From assembly GCA_035610365.1 (NCBI GenBank), contig CM069435.1, positions 2,382,001 to 2,446,000 of the forward strand: a stretch of 64,000 nt of DNA, written 5' to 3'. Shown piece by piece: positions 23,706-34,279 of the stretch; position 1 is the stretch's first letter; every line of letters starts with the position of its first letter. The position numbers and the translations under genes are program-made. The DNA is from Aquatica leii. Lineage: Eukaryota > Arthropoda > Insecta > Coleoptera > Lampyridae. A model generated the notes under the pieces. It searched no databases. It saw only the letters and a list, made by a program, of their open reading frames with translations, and was not told the origin of the DNA.

Positions 23706-24345
23706 TTAAAAACCGCCATTATCTAACCATACAGCTATCCTTCGAGTCATCGAATGTTGCTAGTTGGTTACTGCCAATTCATTCTTTAGAAAATTAGCAG
23801 CTTCAACTATACGGTCCGTTAACTTTTTGCGTGTATCTATACATATGAGATTTAAGGCAAATTCACAAAAAAAATCTAAAGGCGTCAAGTCAGGTGACCG
23901 AGCTGTCTAATGTACAGAACCACCTCGTCCTATCTACCTTTCCAGAAAATTTTTATTAAGAAACACCGTCACTTGTGTTCCCAAATGTGGTGGTGTCTTA
24001 TCTTGATAGAACCACATGGCACGACGAGCTTCCAGAAGAATATCTTCTATGTAATTTGGTAATTCTTCTTCCAAAAATAAAGCTACGTTTCTGAGGCCCA
24101 ATAAGATGATTATTTAACAAGCCGCATCACACGTTGACGAAAAAACGATGTTGATGGTTAACCACGATTGTTTTTTGTGTGTTTTGATCCTTCAAGATGT
24201 GAGAATTACGTGTGTTGTGAATACCATTTCTTGTAAATTGGGCTTTTTTAAAAAGTATGTTGCCCAATGTCTTGAAAAAATGAGTATAACTTGTTAAAGT
24301 GATTAAATGTTTAGGTGGGCAGTAAACGTTTGAAATTATTGAATT
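23706..24345 (-). pseudogene. Mariner-like (DUF4817-type) transposase relic
   Basis: On the minus strand, scattered over three frames: a decayed DEAQF motif read as KKAQFTRNGIHNTRNSH, FFVNVWCGLLNNHLIGP, an AMWFYQDKTPPH motif (second Asp region), FLERWIGRGGSVHW, ARSPDLTPLDFF, and a C-terminal tail. It is the same architecture as the intact transposase at 24629 but clearly divergent, so it is a different and older family member. It lies 15-20 bp left of the younger mariner, in opposite orientation. Only the region from the first catalytic Asp to the C-terminus remains. Confidence 0.8.
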
Positions 24346-24360
24346 TGATGTTTTATACTA

Positions 24361-25880
24361 TACAGGGTGTCCCACGAGCTACTGTACATACTGAAATGGT
24401 ATGTTCCTTAGGTCAATTTAAGTAGAAAACGTCCTATAAACATAGGTGCAATTCGCCATAGTTACACAGATACAAGCGTTCAAAGTTTATAACTGATCAC
24501 ACATTTTTTGAAAATTAATTATTCTTGGTCAACTGGGAAACAAAAGCCGAACAATATGTCATTTATTGCTTTCTTTTCTACTAATGTCACAGTCGATTTT
24601 ATTAAATGAAGTGTAATTTAAATGCAAAATGCCTTCTCATTTTTCTAACGAAGAGTATGCTGATATCATTTACATTTATGGATTTTGTGATGGAAATGCG
24701 AGATCTGCCGTTAGGGAATATGAACGAAGATTTCCCAACAGGAGGGTGCCAAATCACCAAACCTTTTCTTCTGTGTTTCAACATGTACGGACTCATGGTT
24801 CATTTCCATCAGTTTCAACAAGATCTGACCGTTCTGTGCAGTTAAATGTGAATGAGCAGGAAAACATTCTACAGATGGTTGATCGGAGTCCAGGGTTGAG
24901 TACTAGAAGAATTTCTTCTCGAACGGGACTCTCCCGTATGTCAGTATGGCGAACATTACATGCTGGGCTTTTGTATCCCTATCACATACAACAGGTTCAG
25001 CATCTGGAATCTGGAGATTTTGCTGCCCGGTTGAATTTCTGCCACTGGCTACAGGTAAATCCACAATTAGTTCCATTCATTTTATTTAGCGACGAGGCGC
25101 AATTTTCTAGAGATGGAGTGAACAATACACGTAATTCTCATTTGTCATATCAAAAACCACATGGCACAACAGAAACTGACTTTCAGCGCAGATTTTCTGT
25201 TAACGTATGGTGTGGCAAGATTGACGATCAACTTATTGGACTTTTTCTCTTTGAGGAACGTCTGAGAGGAGAAGCTTATGCTAACTTTTTGCGGAATGAA
25301 TTGCTACCGCTTTTGGAAGAAGTACCTTTACTAACAAGACAACAAATGTTTCTGCAACATGATGGAGCTCCTCCACATTTTAGTCGGCATGTGACCGAAT
25401 ATCTAAATGTTGCTTACCCCAATAAGTGGATTAGGCGTAGAGGCCCGCATGCTTGGCCATCAAGATCGCCCGATCTCACACCTTTGAACTTCTATCTGTG
25501 GGGTCATGTGAAAAGTTTAGTATATGAGGTAAAAGTTAATACCAGAGCTGAACTAATACAGCGTATCCTGGATGTGTGTCAACAAACACGGAACAACCAG
25601 CAGGTGCTTCGAGCGGCTACTCGGTCCATTTTAGATCGTAGCCGTCGTTGTATTATTGCCAAAGGAGGTCATTTTGAGGATTTGATGTGATGTGATAGTT
25701 CGATTTTCTGTTTTCAATAATAATAACTTTCAAAAAATGTGTGAGCATTTATAAACTTTGAACGCTTGTATCTGTGTAACTATGGCGAATTGAACCTATG
25801 TTTATAGGACGTTTTCTACTTAAATTGACCTAAGGAACATACCATTTCAGTATGTACAGTACCTCGTGGGACACCCTGTA
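24361..25880 (+). mobile_element. Mariner-type transposon copy 1 (1520 bp, DD41D lineage)
   Basis: Starts TACAGGGTGTCCCACGAG and ends with its reverse complement; TIRs extend about 153 bp (24361-24513 and 25728-25880) with few mismatches. TA dinucleotides flank both ends (24359-24360, 25881-25882), the target duplication of IS630-Tc1-mariner elements. A near twin sits at 59717-61246. Confidence 0.95.
24629..25690 (+). CDS. Mariner-like transposase copy 1, third catalytic Asp changed to Asn
   Basis: 353 residues with no internal stop. Residues 1-60 are the DUF4817-type helix-turn-helix (FSNEEYADIIYIYGFCDGN), followed by a second HTH around 88-112 (GLSTRRISSRTGLSRMSVWR). The DDE/D core has FSDEAQF (D155), LQHDGAPPH (D245) and SPDLTPLNFYLWG. 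The spacing from D245 to position 287 is 41 residues, the DD41D pattern, but position 287 is Asn where copy 2 has Asp, so cleavage activity should be lost. A Trp present in copy 2 (HLWSYQ) is deleted here (HLSYQ). It would bind the TIRs and catalyse cut-and-paste transposition. The frame is open, so the loss may be recent. Confidence 0.92.
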   Translation: MPSHFSNEEYADIIYIYGFCDGNARSAVREYERRFPNRRVPNHQTFSSVFQHVRTHGSFPSVSTRSDRSVQLNVNEQENILQMVDRSPGLSTRRISSRTGLSRMSVWRTLHAGLLYPYHIQQVQHLESGDFAARLNFCHWLQVNPQLVPFILFSDEAQFSRDGVNNTRNSHLSYQKPHGTTETDFQRRFSVNVWCGKIDDQLIGLFLFEERLRGEAYANFLRNELLPLLEEVPLLTRQQMFLQHDGAPPHFSRHVTEYLNVAYPNKWIRRRGPHAWPSRSPDLTPLNFYLWGHVKSLVYEVKVNTRAELIQRILDVCQQTRNNQQVLRAATRSILDRSRRCIIAKGGHFEDLM

Positions 25881-25882
25881 TA

Positions 25883-27201
25883 ATAAGTTCATGATGTTTG
25901 ATGTTATTTTGAATAATTACAGTTGTACTGTCAGGATCAATATGTAAATCGTGTAATGTAGAAATTTAATAGAGTTGCGATATGAGTCTCGGGTATAAGA
26001 AAGATGTTTATGGGTTTATAAAAACAATTTGATTTTTTGCACCCGTTGGCTCAGTACATTGGCGTTCTAAACTACAATTTTGATTAGTTGTGCCATTATG
26101 CTAATTTAGTAATTAGCGTTGAGAGGAGATTTGGCATGTTGTGTAATTAGATTTTTCATAATAAATGTCACTCTTTATATGTCGTTCATTTGTTGAGTTT
26201 TTTAATGTACTGTGTTTCCTGGTATGCTGAGTAGAGCTTTTGGGGCCTGCTGTTTCATTTTGTTTGCGTATGGTATCCCTGGTGTTGTTTTAGATTGGGA
26301 ATATGGTTATTTATATAATTTTGTATCGTTTTTTCTAAGTCGTGGGTTTGTAACCGTTTGTGGAGTAAGCAACCACGGTAATTGACCGAGTTGTTGCCAT
26401 TCCCATTGCAATTTACATATTGGACTTTATCATCTTTAGTTGTTTTTGGACACTATCACTTTAAATGAAGTTGTGTATACTTGACACACTTAGAATAATG
26501 CTAAGAGTAATTTTTCAATATTTCTGTTTTATAGACTTCTTTATTGTTGTTTTATTTTACACTATAATCATTCGTAGCAGTTCTTTTAAAATTCCGTGTT
26601 TTTTATTCCAGATATTTACTACTTCTAGTTCTTCTAATCCTTGTTTTATTTCCGTCGTTATAGTTGAGTGGTGTATATTTTAAATAATTACTCTAAAGTT
26701 TCTGTCTTGTTTAGGCTTATATGTATGAAATTGTTATGGATTTTTTCGGCAAGCTGTTTTATAATAACAATATATTTCACTTGTTTTGCTTTGTATCTTC
26801 ACTTGTTCATTACCAACGGTTTTTAATGTATAGTTGTTTTTAACAATCTCATTTATAAGTGTTATTAATAGTTATATATTGTTGACTTCTGCTTTGAAAA
26901 ATGGAGGTGGTTGCGGGACCTTGGTAGTAGATTCAATATGGTCTTCTGCTACGTGAGTTTCTTCTAATTCTTTATTTAGCTAATCGAATCTATTGTTTAC
27001 TTCTAACGTTTCTCCTAACTAATATTCCCGTTTTTTGATTACTTGAAGTTTGTTAGTCGTTGCTTGTTTTGCAACTTTGGGTATGATTAGTACATGTAAA
27101 TCAAAATTTGTTAGTTAAAATGTTGTAGGTTGAAAATATGAGTAATTTATGAATATGTTAAGTTACCAAATTATACTGCATATATCAAAGATCTTTCTAA
27201 A
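25883..27201. other. Intronic stretch without recognisable genes
   Basis: T-rich, low-complexity. No motif or element end found. Confidence 0.45.
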
Positions 27202-27358
27202 ATAGAAAACTATAAATTAGTACGGAGGGTAGAAAAGTTGTCATTGGATTTAATGACAGCGAAAGTCAATGATCTATTGACAAGTGACGCTGTCAAAATC
27301 CCAATTATAAAATAGGTTAGGAACAATGTCAGTACAATTGTGAAAAACAACATCAGAA

Positions 27359-27402
27359 CTAGCGGACAGCTGTTTCGTTCTTTAGGAACTCGTCAGCGCT
27401 AG
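27359..27402 (-). ncRNA. Type I hammerhead ribozyme, minus strand (mirror copy)
   Basis: Exact reverse complement of the 44-nt ribozyme at 27527-27570, so it has the same stems, core and predicted cleavage site on minus-strand RNA. Confidence 0.86.
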
Positions 27403-27526
27403 GATACACCGATGTGTTTCCACAACCATACTGACAGACAACATTTTAAATATGTTGGTAATGTCTACACGACATAAAAGAGTACGGTTGTCTGTCAGTA
27501 TAGTTGTGGAAACACATCGGTATATC

Positions 27527-27570
27527 CTAGCGCTGACGAGTTCCTAAAGAACGAAACAGCTGTCCGCTAG
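27527..27570 (+). ncRNA. Type I hammerhead ribozyme (short stem III), plus strand
   Basis: All core elements fit. Stem I CTAGCG (27527-27532) pairs with CGCTAG (27565-27570). CTGACGA (27533-27539) matches CUGANGA. Stem II is GTTC (27540-27543)/GAAC (27549-27552) with loop CTAAA. GAAA is at 27553-27556, stem III is the palindrome CAGCTG (27557-27562), and TC (27563-27564) is the UH dinucleotide, so cleavage is predicted after C27564. Short palindromic stem III hammerheads are known from Penelope-like elements and act as dimers. I see no departure from the consensus. Confidence 0.88.
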
Positions 27571-27924
27571 TTCTGATGTTGTTTTTCACAATTATACTGA
27601 CATTGTTTCTAACCTATATTATAGTTGGGATTTTGACAGCGTCACTTGTCAATCGATCATTCACTTTCGCTGTCATTAAATCCAATGACAACTTTTCTAC
27701 CCTCCGTACTAATTTATAGTTTTCTATATTATCATACGTGGTATTTTTACCACAGGATGGCGTTCCAAAAACATTTTAAATATATCTTTCTAAAATATTT
27801 TCAAAATTAGATTTCAGAGTAGTTACAAATTTTAACAACAGTTTATAAAGTTTCTTAGGCAAGACTTAGTTGAAACGCACGATAAATCGAAAATATATAA
27901 AATTAATTAATTGTAAAGATTGTA

Positions 27925-28260
27925 ATCAACAAATATCGGACAAACAAAAAGACCTATCAAAATTTGTTTTAAAGAGCATTTGGCTCTAATCTGAAATCCA
28001 CTATAATTTTTGATGTGTTGCCGACGATTTTAGAATACAGTACAAATGCCTGTTTAAATGAGGTAGACAATGTTGCATTTCATATAAATGCGCAAGTCTG
28101 AATTTTCATAATCTTTATTTCAATGTTATAACAAAATATTAGTAAATTTCACAACGATTGCTGGATTATACTTATAAGCTTTAGTAGTAGTTTATTAATA
28201 TTTACCTGATGACAATTGCAAATACTCTAGTAATCGAAACGTAATATTCATATATTTTTT
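27925..28260 (+). pseudogene. Penelope-like endonuclease fragment and 3' end
   Basis: Frame 27930-27990 reads NIGQTKRPIKICFKEHLAL, the GIY-YIG endonuclease core (YIGQTKRPIKIRFKEH in relatives), followed after a break by NVAFHINAQV, which fits the conserved H-containing motif. A hammerhead-like motif follows at 28206. Everything upstream (RT) is missing. About 340 bp of the element remains. Confidence 0.7.
28206..28240 (+). ncRNA. Degenerate hammerhead-type motif of Penelope-like element
   Basis: CTGATGA (28206-28212), an extra C, AATTGC paired imperfectly with GTAATC across a 10-nt loop, then GAAAC (28236-28240). Closely related to the 17635 motif, with one mismatch and one G-U pair in stem II. 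Confidence 0.55.
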
Positions 28261-28289
28261 GTTAAAGTACAGAAATAGAAGACAATGGA

Positions 28290-29520
28290 AGTCCAGACTT
28301 GTTTTATTATATCAAGTACAAATTCAAAAAAATATCAAATAAATATTAAAACGTTTTCTATATCTCTTCGCGCATTTTTGCATTACAGGGAAGTAAGCCA
28401 GCAATTGTTTTTGCTTATCCAGTTTGCTCATCTCTTTATTGTATTGCAAGTACGCAAACCTGCTTTTATTACATCTTTTATTTTATCACTCTTCTTTCTT
28501 TGTCTTTTCTCTGTATTCGTCATATCTACAGTTGAATGTTTGGTAGAAATGATGTACACATCTTTGCTGTCATGCCTTTTTACAGCCAGAAAACGATTAC
28601 TTGATAGACTTTTTACTACATCTCTTTTCAATTTATAACGTCAAAGTTCTTTTGGCAATTTTTTCTTATTTTTTTCACTGCTTCAATAACATTTGTATTT
28701 TATTTCAAAGCAATTTCACAAACAATTTAGGAGATAGATATTAATTGTCAATGAACTTTTATCCAAAATGGATTGTTCTATGTCTAGCACAACGTTTTCA
28801 GAAACAGGAATATTTCACTTAGTTCATAAATATTTATTCCAAATCTTGCGCTCTTGGTAGCAATAAAACTTGTCCTTTAAATTTCATAATTAATACAGAC
28901 ACCTTCTTCTGGTGTGTAAAGGTGAAGAAATTTTTCATTCAATTAATTAACAACGCCACAAACTTATTGCTCTTTTGGATCAATGGATTTGAATAGTGGA
29001 TTTCTTCACTTGAAACATAATAATACATAACACAAAATAAGTTTTCATTTTAATAACATTAACGGGAAACCAATCTCTAGTCATTGTCTTATTTTTTTTT
29101 CACTTTTTGTTATTACCACTTCATAAGCATTTGGTTTAGTTATCATATTCTATTCAAAACTTTGTCAAAAATAGACAAAGCTTCACAAGAACTATTTATC
29201 TTTAATAAGAATAAGCTATTGACTCCTGAAATTTCAGTAAATAATTTTACCTGTGATACATTATCTTTTTCCTTCCACTTCCATTCACAAATTCTTGATA
29301 TTTGACTTGAACCACTTTTTTCAGAAGCACTTGACAACAGTCTGACACATTTTTGTTTTATTAGTACAATTTCAGAATTGAGCTATTCAATTCGTCTACC
29401 GAGAGTTGGAAGAATTTTTGGCTCTGATATTTCTTAATCTGAATGAGATTTGCTTAGGAAATTACTTTCGCACAAAAAATCGTATATTGAAGGAATTTTA
29501 GAAAAATTATAATTTGAACA
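28290..29520. other. Intronic stretch without recognisable genes
   Basis: A 117-codon frame at 28285-28638 is F/S/L-rich and matches nothing I know. No element ends seen. Confidence 0.4.
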
Positions 29521-29586
29521 ATTGAGGTATGTTATCAGATATATGTCGTTTAGTATACATGCGCAACAAGATTAATATTCTTGTCG

Positions 29587-29614
29587 CTGATGGTGATAGC
29601 ATAGCTATCGAAAC
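29587..29614 (+). ncRNA. Hammerhead-like motif, 5' end of interrupted Penelope-like element
   Basis: CTGATGG (A9 replaced by G), an extra T, stem II GATAGC (29595-29600)/GCTATC (29604-29609), GAAAC (29610-29614). The stem is perfect, but the core substitution should inactivate cleavage. Confidence 0.45.
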
Positions 29615-29829
29615 GCATTTGAGTGTTATAAAGTGTTTTTGGTATAGTAGAGTACAGGTTTCCACGGGTGGTATTTTTCCATTCTGGGTAATTCCCGTGT
29701 TGTCGTTATCACGCAAGCTGAGTTTTTGTCACACGTTGCAGTGAACATTTTCAGAGCCCAGAGTTGGTTTTCAAATCTTCGGTAAAGGAAAACTAGCATC
29801 TCGGCTTCGGATTGAAGTTTCATTATTCG

Positions 29830-30300
29830 AATCTTTGTTTGAACAAGCCTAACAAGTCAAAGATATGGTTACAAGTAATCATTTTAAGAAATTAGTGCTT
29901 CCAAAACGTGTCGTCGATACAAAAGCAAAACTCGAGACTGTGATTAATGTATCATCACTCTCATTGTTTTCTACAGAAACGGTTATTTTGTGAAAAAGTG
30001 TTTGCATTTGCTTCAAAGCAACTTCCTGTTGAAAAAATGATATCAGCTGTAGAAGCTTTATCCAAGCAGTTCCCAGACATCTCGCAGAAGAGATCCGCTT
30101 TGAAACTACAGAAATTCTTCGTAAGTAAAGCATTCCCCAAAGTAACATTCCAAAATTGGAATTTTTTGTATTAAAATCTCTTAAACAAGATAAATTTATA
30201 GTCATTTTTGAAGCTAACAAAGAGAATGCCACTGCTATTATAAATGGATCAAATTATGATAACAAAATTTTCTCACTATCTTCTCACAGTGGGTCGTATA
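29830..30300 (+). pseudogene. Penelope-like element, N-terminal coding remnant
   Basis: The frame at 29947-30174 contains VEALSKQFPDISQKRSALKLQKF. After a frame change comes LKSLKQDKFIVIFEANKEN and AIINGSNYDNKIFSLLS-like sequence, which parallels the conserved block before the RT of Penelope-like elements (DKSIVILPADKGN..V.MD..DY..K). The RT that should follow resumes at 33030, beyond element A copy 2, so the two halves are probably one insertion split by that transposon. About 130 bp between 30300 and 30438 is unexplained. Confidence 0.7.
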
Positions 30301-30438
30301 ACGACAAAGGCTAAGTTCTACTTCTGGTTTTCGCTCTCAAAGATAGACTAGGATCAAACCTAAAAAGTCTGGATGTTTAACTACCTCACGGTCTAAGTCG
30401 AAAGTCGCTTATAATAATAATGTCTATTCGACCCATTA

Positions 30439-32999
30439 CACTGGTCTGCAAAAAAATATTTTTTATTGAGCCCTGACACTATTCCGGGTGATTCCTATGT
30501 AAAATGACGTCCTGAATCCAAATATGTCTTCCGTTTTTTCCATCACCCACCATTTTCGAGGGAGCCCCAAATCTCTAATTTTACCACTTTTCGATAAATT
30601 AATTATAATTTATTTATCGAACGATAATAATAATTATAATAATTATTATAATAATAAATATATGGACATGAATTTAATTTAAATGGGAAAAAGAACTATT
30701 TTAGCTATAAACAGTAATAAATAAAAAGATATTCATCGTTACTTGGTGCTTGCTTTCCTTTTATACCCTGAGGTACAGCTCTCTCGTTTCAAAAACCAGC
30801 AGTACTCCGCCAACATGCTTGCATTCCACTTCCCTGAAAATCTCTTTTCCAGCTTAGCGATGTCTTGATGGAACCGTTCCCCGTGTCCATCCGAGACTGC
30901 TCCTAAATTTTCAGGGAAAAAGTCCAGATGCGAGTGAAGGAAGTGAACTTTAAGAGACATCCTATGTTCTTGTACGCTAAAAGCAGTTCCTCGAAGTGAG
31001 CGACATAATCTTCACTTTTGTGGTTACCCAGGAACTTCTTACAAACGTTTTGAAATGCAAGCCAAGCCCGTTTTTCTTTTCGATTTAGGTGATCAATAAA
31101 CGTCGAATCTTGGAAGAGTTGTCTAATCTGGGGACCAACAAAAACGCTTTCTTTGATTTTAGCTTCGCTAAGACAAGGAAATTTAGTTTTCAAAAATTGA
31201 AATGCGCCACCTGTCTTGTCCACTGCTTTTACAAACTGCTTGATCAATCCAAGTTTGATGTGTAAAGGTGGTAAGTAAATGTTTTCCTTCGGAAACAAAG
31301 GATTGTGGGCGACATTTTTCTGACCAGGAATAAGATTTTTTCGCAGAGGCCAGTCCCGTACTATATAATGTTTATCTCGGGCTCAGCTATCCCATTCACA
31401 AAGGAAGCAGCAATATTTTGTGAATCCTGATTGCAGGCCCGTGAGTAGAGCAACAACTTTTAAGTCAGCGTAAAGTTTTTACTTATAATCATGATAACTA
31501 ATTTTATCAAGGATTCTGAAGATGTTTTCGTACGTTTCCTTCATATCAACAGAGTATGCAACTGGAACTGATGGGAAGTCATTCCCATTTGCCAACAGAA
31601 CAACTTTTAAGCTTGTTTTTGATGAGTCTATAAACAGTCTCTATTTGTCTGGGTCACATGGCATCTGTAGCTCTGTCATCAATAAATTTGCATTAGGGCA
31701 GAACACTAAACCTTTATCTTCTGAGAAAAGACATTTCAGGGTTGTTTGTTTGGTCCTGTAAGAAGATATTTTTACTCCCTTTTCTAAGAGATTCCATTGT
31801 TGAAGTCGCAATCCTAAGAGCTGAGATTTAGTCTTGGGTAACTGCAAATCCCTGACAAGATCATTTAATTCCGATTGAGTGAGGAGGCGAGGTTGCCGAG
31901 AAACTAAATCTGCGGAATACTCTTCATCATCATTGAACATATCATTCGAAGCCCCAGGCTGTGGCTCAGAGTCTTTTAAATCAATTTCCGGCTCTAGAGT
32001 ATAAGTGTTTGGGGGCTCTGGGATTGGCAAAGTATTGTTATAAGGAACAGGTCTTAGAGCTGACGGAATATTGGGATAGTTTTGCTCGAAAATCCGACGG
32101 TGGAAGTCATACAAAAGTAACAATCTGTAAGATGACAGCTAGGTTCACGCCAAGCCATGGGCACAGCAAATGGCATTAATTTACGGGTACCTTTGAGTCA
32201 TTTGGTCAAACTACTGTAACAAGTCGTACAGCAAACTGATGACTCCAAGTCTTGTCCTGGTCGCCAACTTGACAATCAAAGTACAATTTATAAGCTGTTT
32301 TAACAAGCGGAGAAAGAGGTTTTCGTTGCGCTTTTAAAGTTAATTCCCCGCAGACATAGCAGAAGCTATCGGGATGATTTTTACACTCGCGTGGTATAAT
32401 TAAACAGTAATTCAACGCCCGACATTAACCACAAATCACACTTAGTAACTTGAAAAAATTCGGTGTAAAAGTAGTTTTACTGTTTTACACAAATGAACAA
32501 AAATGAACACAAAATCCAGCACGTTTAAAACGTCGACAAGTTAACTCTGCAACAGCTATAGATGTACTGATCGAAGCAGTTAAGCAAACAATGTAATATA
32601 CTATAATGAGAAGAGTAATGCAAGTTTAAGCCTGTCGAAAATTCCTGTTCAAACCTGCATGTGGTATTGAGATCGCTAGCGTCGTGCAGTGAATCTTCCT
32701 AAATGTTTATTGATATTTTTTTACTGTTCTTATATATTTGTATTTTATTGTTGTTTCTATATACATTTTATAGCAAAACTTTTGCCATATACTTTGGTAT
32801 AAATTTTATTACCTGCTTTGGGATGTTTAACGGCTATAAGTTAAAATTAAAAAAAAATACAAAAAATAAAATAAAAACGGGGTCCCCCCAAAATAGGTGG
32901 GTGATGGATAAAAACGGAGCTCATTTTTGGATTCAGGAGGTCATTTTACATAAGAATCGTCAAGAATGGTATCAGGGCCGATTTTCATGCAGACCAGTG
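30439..32999 (-). mobile_element. Element A, copy 2 (2561 bp), inserted in a Penelope-like element
   Basis: Perfect 12-bp TIRs: CACTGGTCTGCA at 30439-30450 and TGCAGACCAGTG at 32988-32999, flanked by TA on both sides. Same orientation as copy 1, 12.7 kb away, and visibly very similar throughout, which allows both to be delimited. Differences include a duplication-like extra segment near 30690-30725 and small indels. Confidence 0.88.
30739..32396 (-). pseudogene. Element A protein, copy 2 (putative transposase)
   Basis: Same protein as copy 1. Preserved parts: 32206-32396 (CKNHPDSFCYVCG), 31641-32123 (acidic linker, CLFSEDKGLVFCPNANLLMTE), 30961-31298 (NIYLPPLHIKLGLIKQFVKA, then KIKESVFVGPQIRQLFQ, intact where copy 1 is deleted), and 30739-30960 (NMSLKVHFLH..GERFHQDI). 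Lesions differ from copy 1: the initiator ATG is ATA (near 32394-32396), and a 5-nt deletion at about 30961 breaks the junction before NMSLKVHF. Neither copy can encode the whole protein, but between them most of it is readable. Confidence 0.75.
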
Positions 33000-33029
33000 T
33001 AATTGTAAAAGAGTTGTCAATTAATTAAA

Positions 33030-33870
33030 CCGATAAAAAAATTTTGATCCCTAAAGATTCTAAAACTCTTCTATTTTACGGATTATCTAAAATTCATAGG
33101 TCCAATATTTCTATTCGACCCATTATCAGCGCTATAAACTCACTTACTTACAAAATCTTTAAATATCTTGCAAGTTTATTAAAATCTTTAGCTGGGAAGA
33201 CTGATTCATTTCTACTCAATTTGGAAAAATTTGTTCAGGAATTGCATAATTTTGGTTCGCAATCAACTGACATTCTGGTTAATTTTGATATCGAGCTTTT
33301 GTTTAGTAACATGCCGATACTTGATTCAATTAACATTATTAGATTTTTGTTTGACGAAAACCATATTTCAAGTGCCATAATGCCTATTATCGATAAATGT
33401 TTGACGTCTACATATTTTACTTTTTGAGAAAAGTTCTAGTCACAAACATCAGGAGGCGCCATGTGTTCTATGCTTTCACCGGTTGTTGCTAATATATTTA
33501 TGGAAAATTTTGACAAAAAAGTTTTATCCACATTTTATCTAAAAACGAAGTGCAGGTACATATACCTTGATGACACTTTTGTCATTTGGCATCTTGTTCC
33601 TTTGACCCTTAACGAGTTTCTATATCATTTAAATTAAGATTATCATAATATTCGTTTTACTATAGAATTAGAAATAAACTCTTTTTTACCATTTTGAACG
33701 TTTTAGTTAATTGAAATGAAGATCGTTCATTATCACATTCATTTTATGAAAATATTACCCATACAGATAGATATTTAAATGGATTGTCTCATCATCACCC
33801 TTCTCAGAAATTATTAATAGAAGACTATTTAACGTACAGAGCTGTTTCTTTAAGTCAACTCTAAAATCTT
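33030..33870 (+). pseudogene. Penelope-like reverse transcriptase relic
   Basis: Frame 33044-33427 reads LLFYGLSKIHR..ISIRPIISAINSLTYK, then DILVNFDIELLFSNMP (motif A). In other frames follow CRYIYLDDTFVIW near 33555-33590 (motif C, YLDD) and HTDRYLNGLSHHHPSQK (33755-33810). These are the diagnostic RT blocks of Penelope-like elements. Several frameshifts and stops; not functional. Probably the second half of the element starting near 29587. The endonuclease could not be found downstream. Confidence 0.82.
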
Positions 33871-34235
33871 CAAAAAGAGTTAAATCGTCTAACCAAGGTG
33901 TTAGCCGCAAACAATTTATTACAAAGTTTACGTCTGCGAAACCAAGACTAATAGCGGAATCTATGTCTCAATCTTTAACAAAATGTACATTTAAACTAAC
34001 CGTGCCCAACTATCTGCAAATAATGCTAAAAACTCAAAAGTAAAAAATCATTCATAAGAAGCTTAGTAGCTAAAAAATATAATTAAACAAAAAAAACTTT
34101 ATGACATTAGATCCAAACATTATTGTGTAAAAAAAAGCATTAATCGTAGTTCAAAAACGGTTTTAAACTTGTGTTCTATGCAAGAGCAAAAATTTGTTTA
34201 AGTATATAATTGCAGAAACCACCAATGAAGACTTT

Positions 34236-34273
34236 GTGGACAGCTGTTTCGTTTTATTAGGACTCTTCAGCAC
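34236..34273 (-). ncRNA. Hammerhead-type motif related to the 27.5-kb ribozyme
   Basis: Minus strand: CTGAAGA (34270-34264, fits CUGANGA), a weak GT..AC stem II, GAAA (34250-34247), CAGCTG stem III, TC, with a 3-bp GTG/CAC stem I. The CAGCTG-TC block is identical to the 27527-27570 ribozyme, so this is a decayed member of the same family. Confidence 0.6.
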
Positions 34274-34279
34274 TGGAAT

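Larger units (their letters stand above)
27202..27727. repeat. Large palindrome with a hammerhead ribozyme in each 241-bp arm
   Basis: Arms 27202-27442 and 27487-27727 are near-identical reverse complements around a 44-bp spacer. There is no open frame. Each arm holds a complete hammerhead ribozyme oriented away from the spacer. This suggests two head-to-head copies of a short non-coding retroelement end (Penelope-derived or retrozyme-like). The segment just outside the right arm (27752-27786) recurs at 3649-3683, and AACATTTTAAATAT occurs both in the spacer and just outside the right arm. Confidence 0.85.

Noticed and set aside
28285-28638. 117-codon hydrophobic frame
   Set aside because: F/S/L-rich translation typical of AT-rich DNA; it starts at the end of a Penelope fragment and has no supporting motif.
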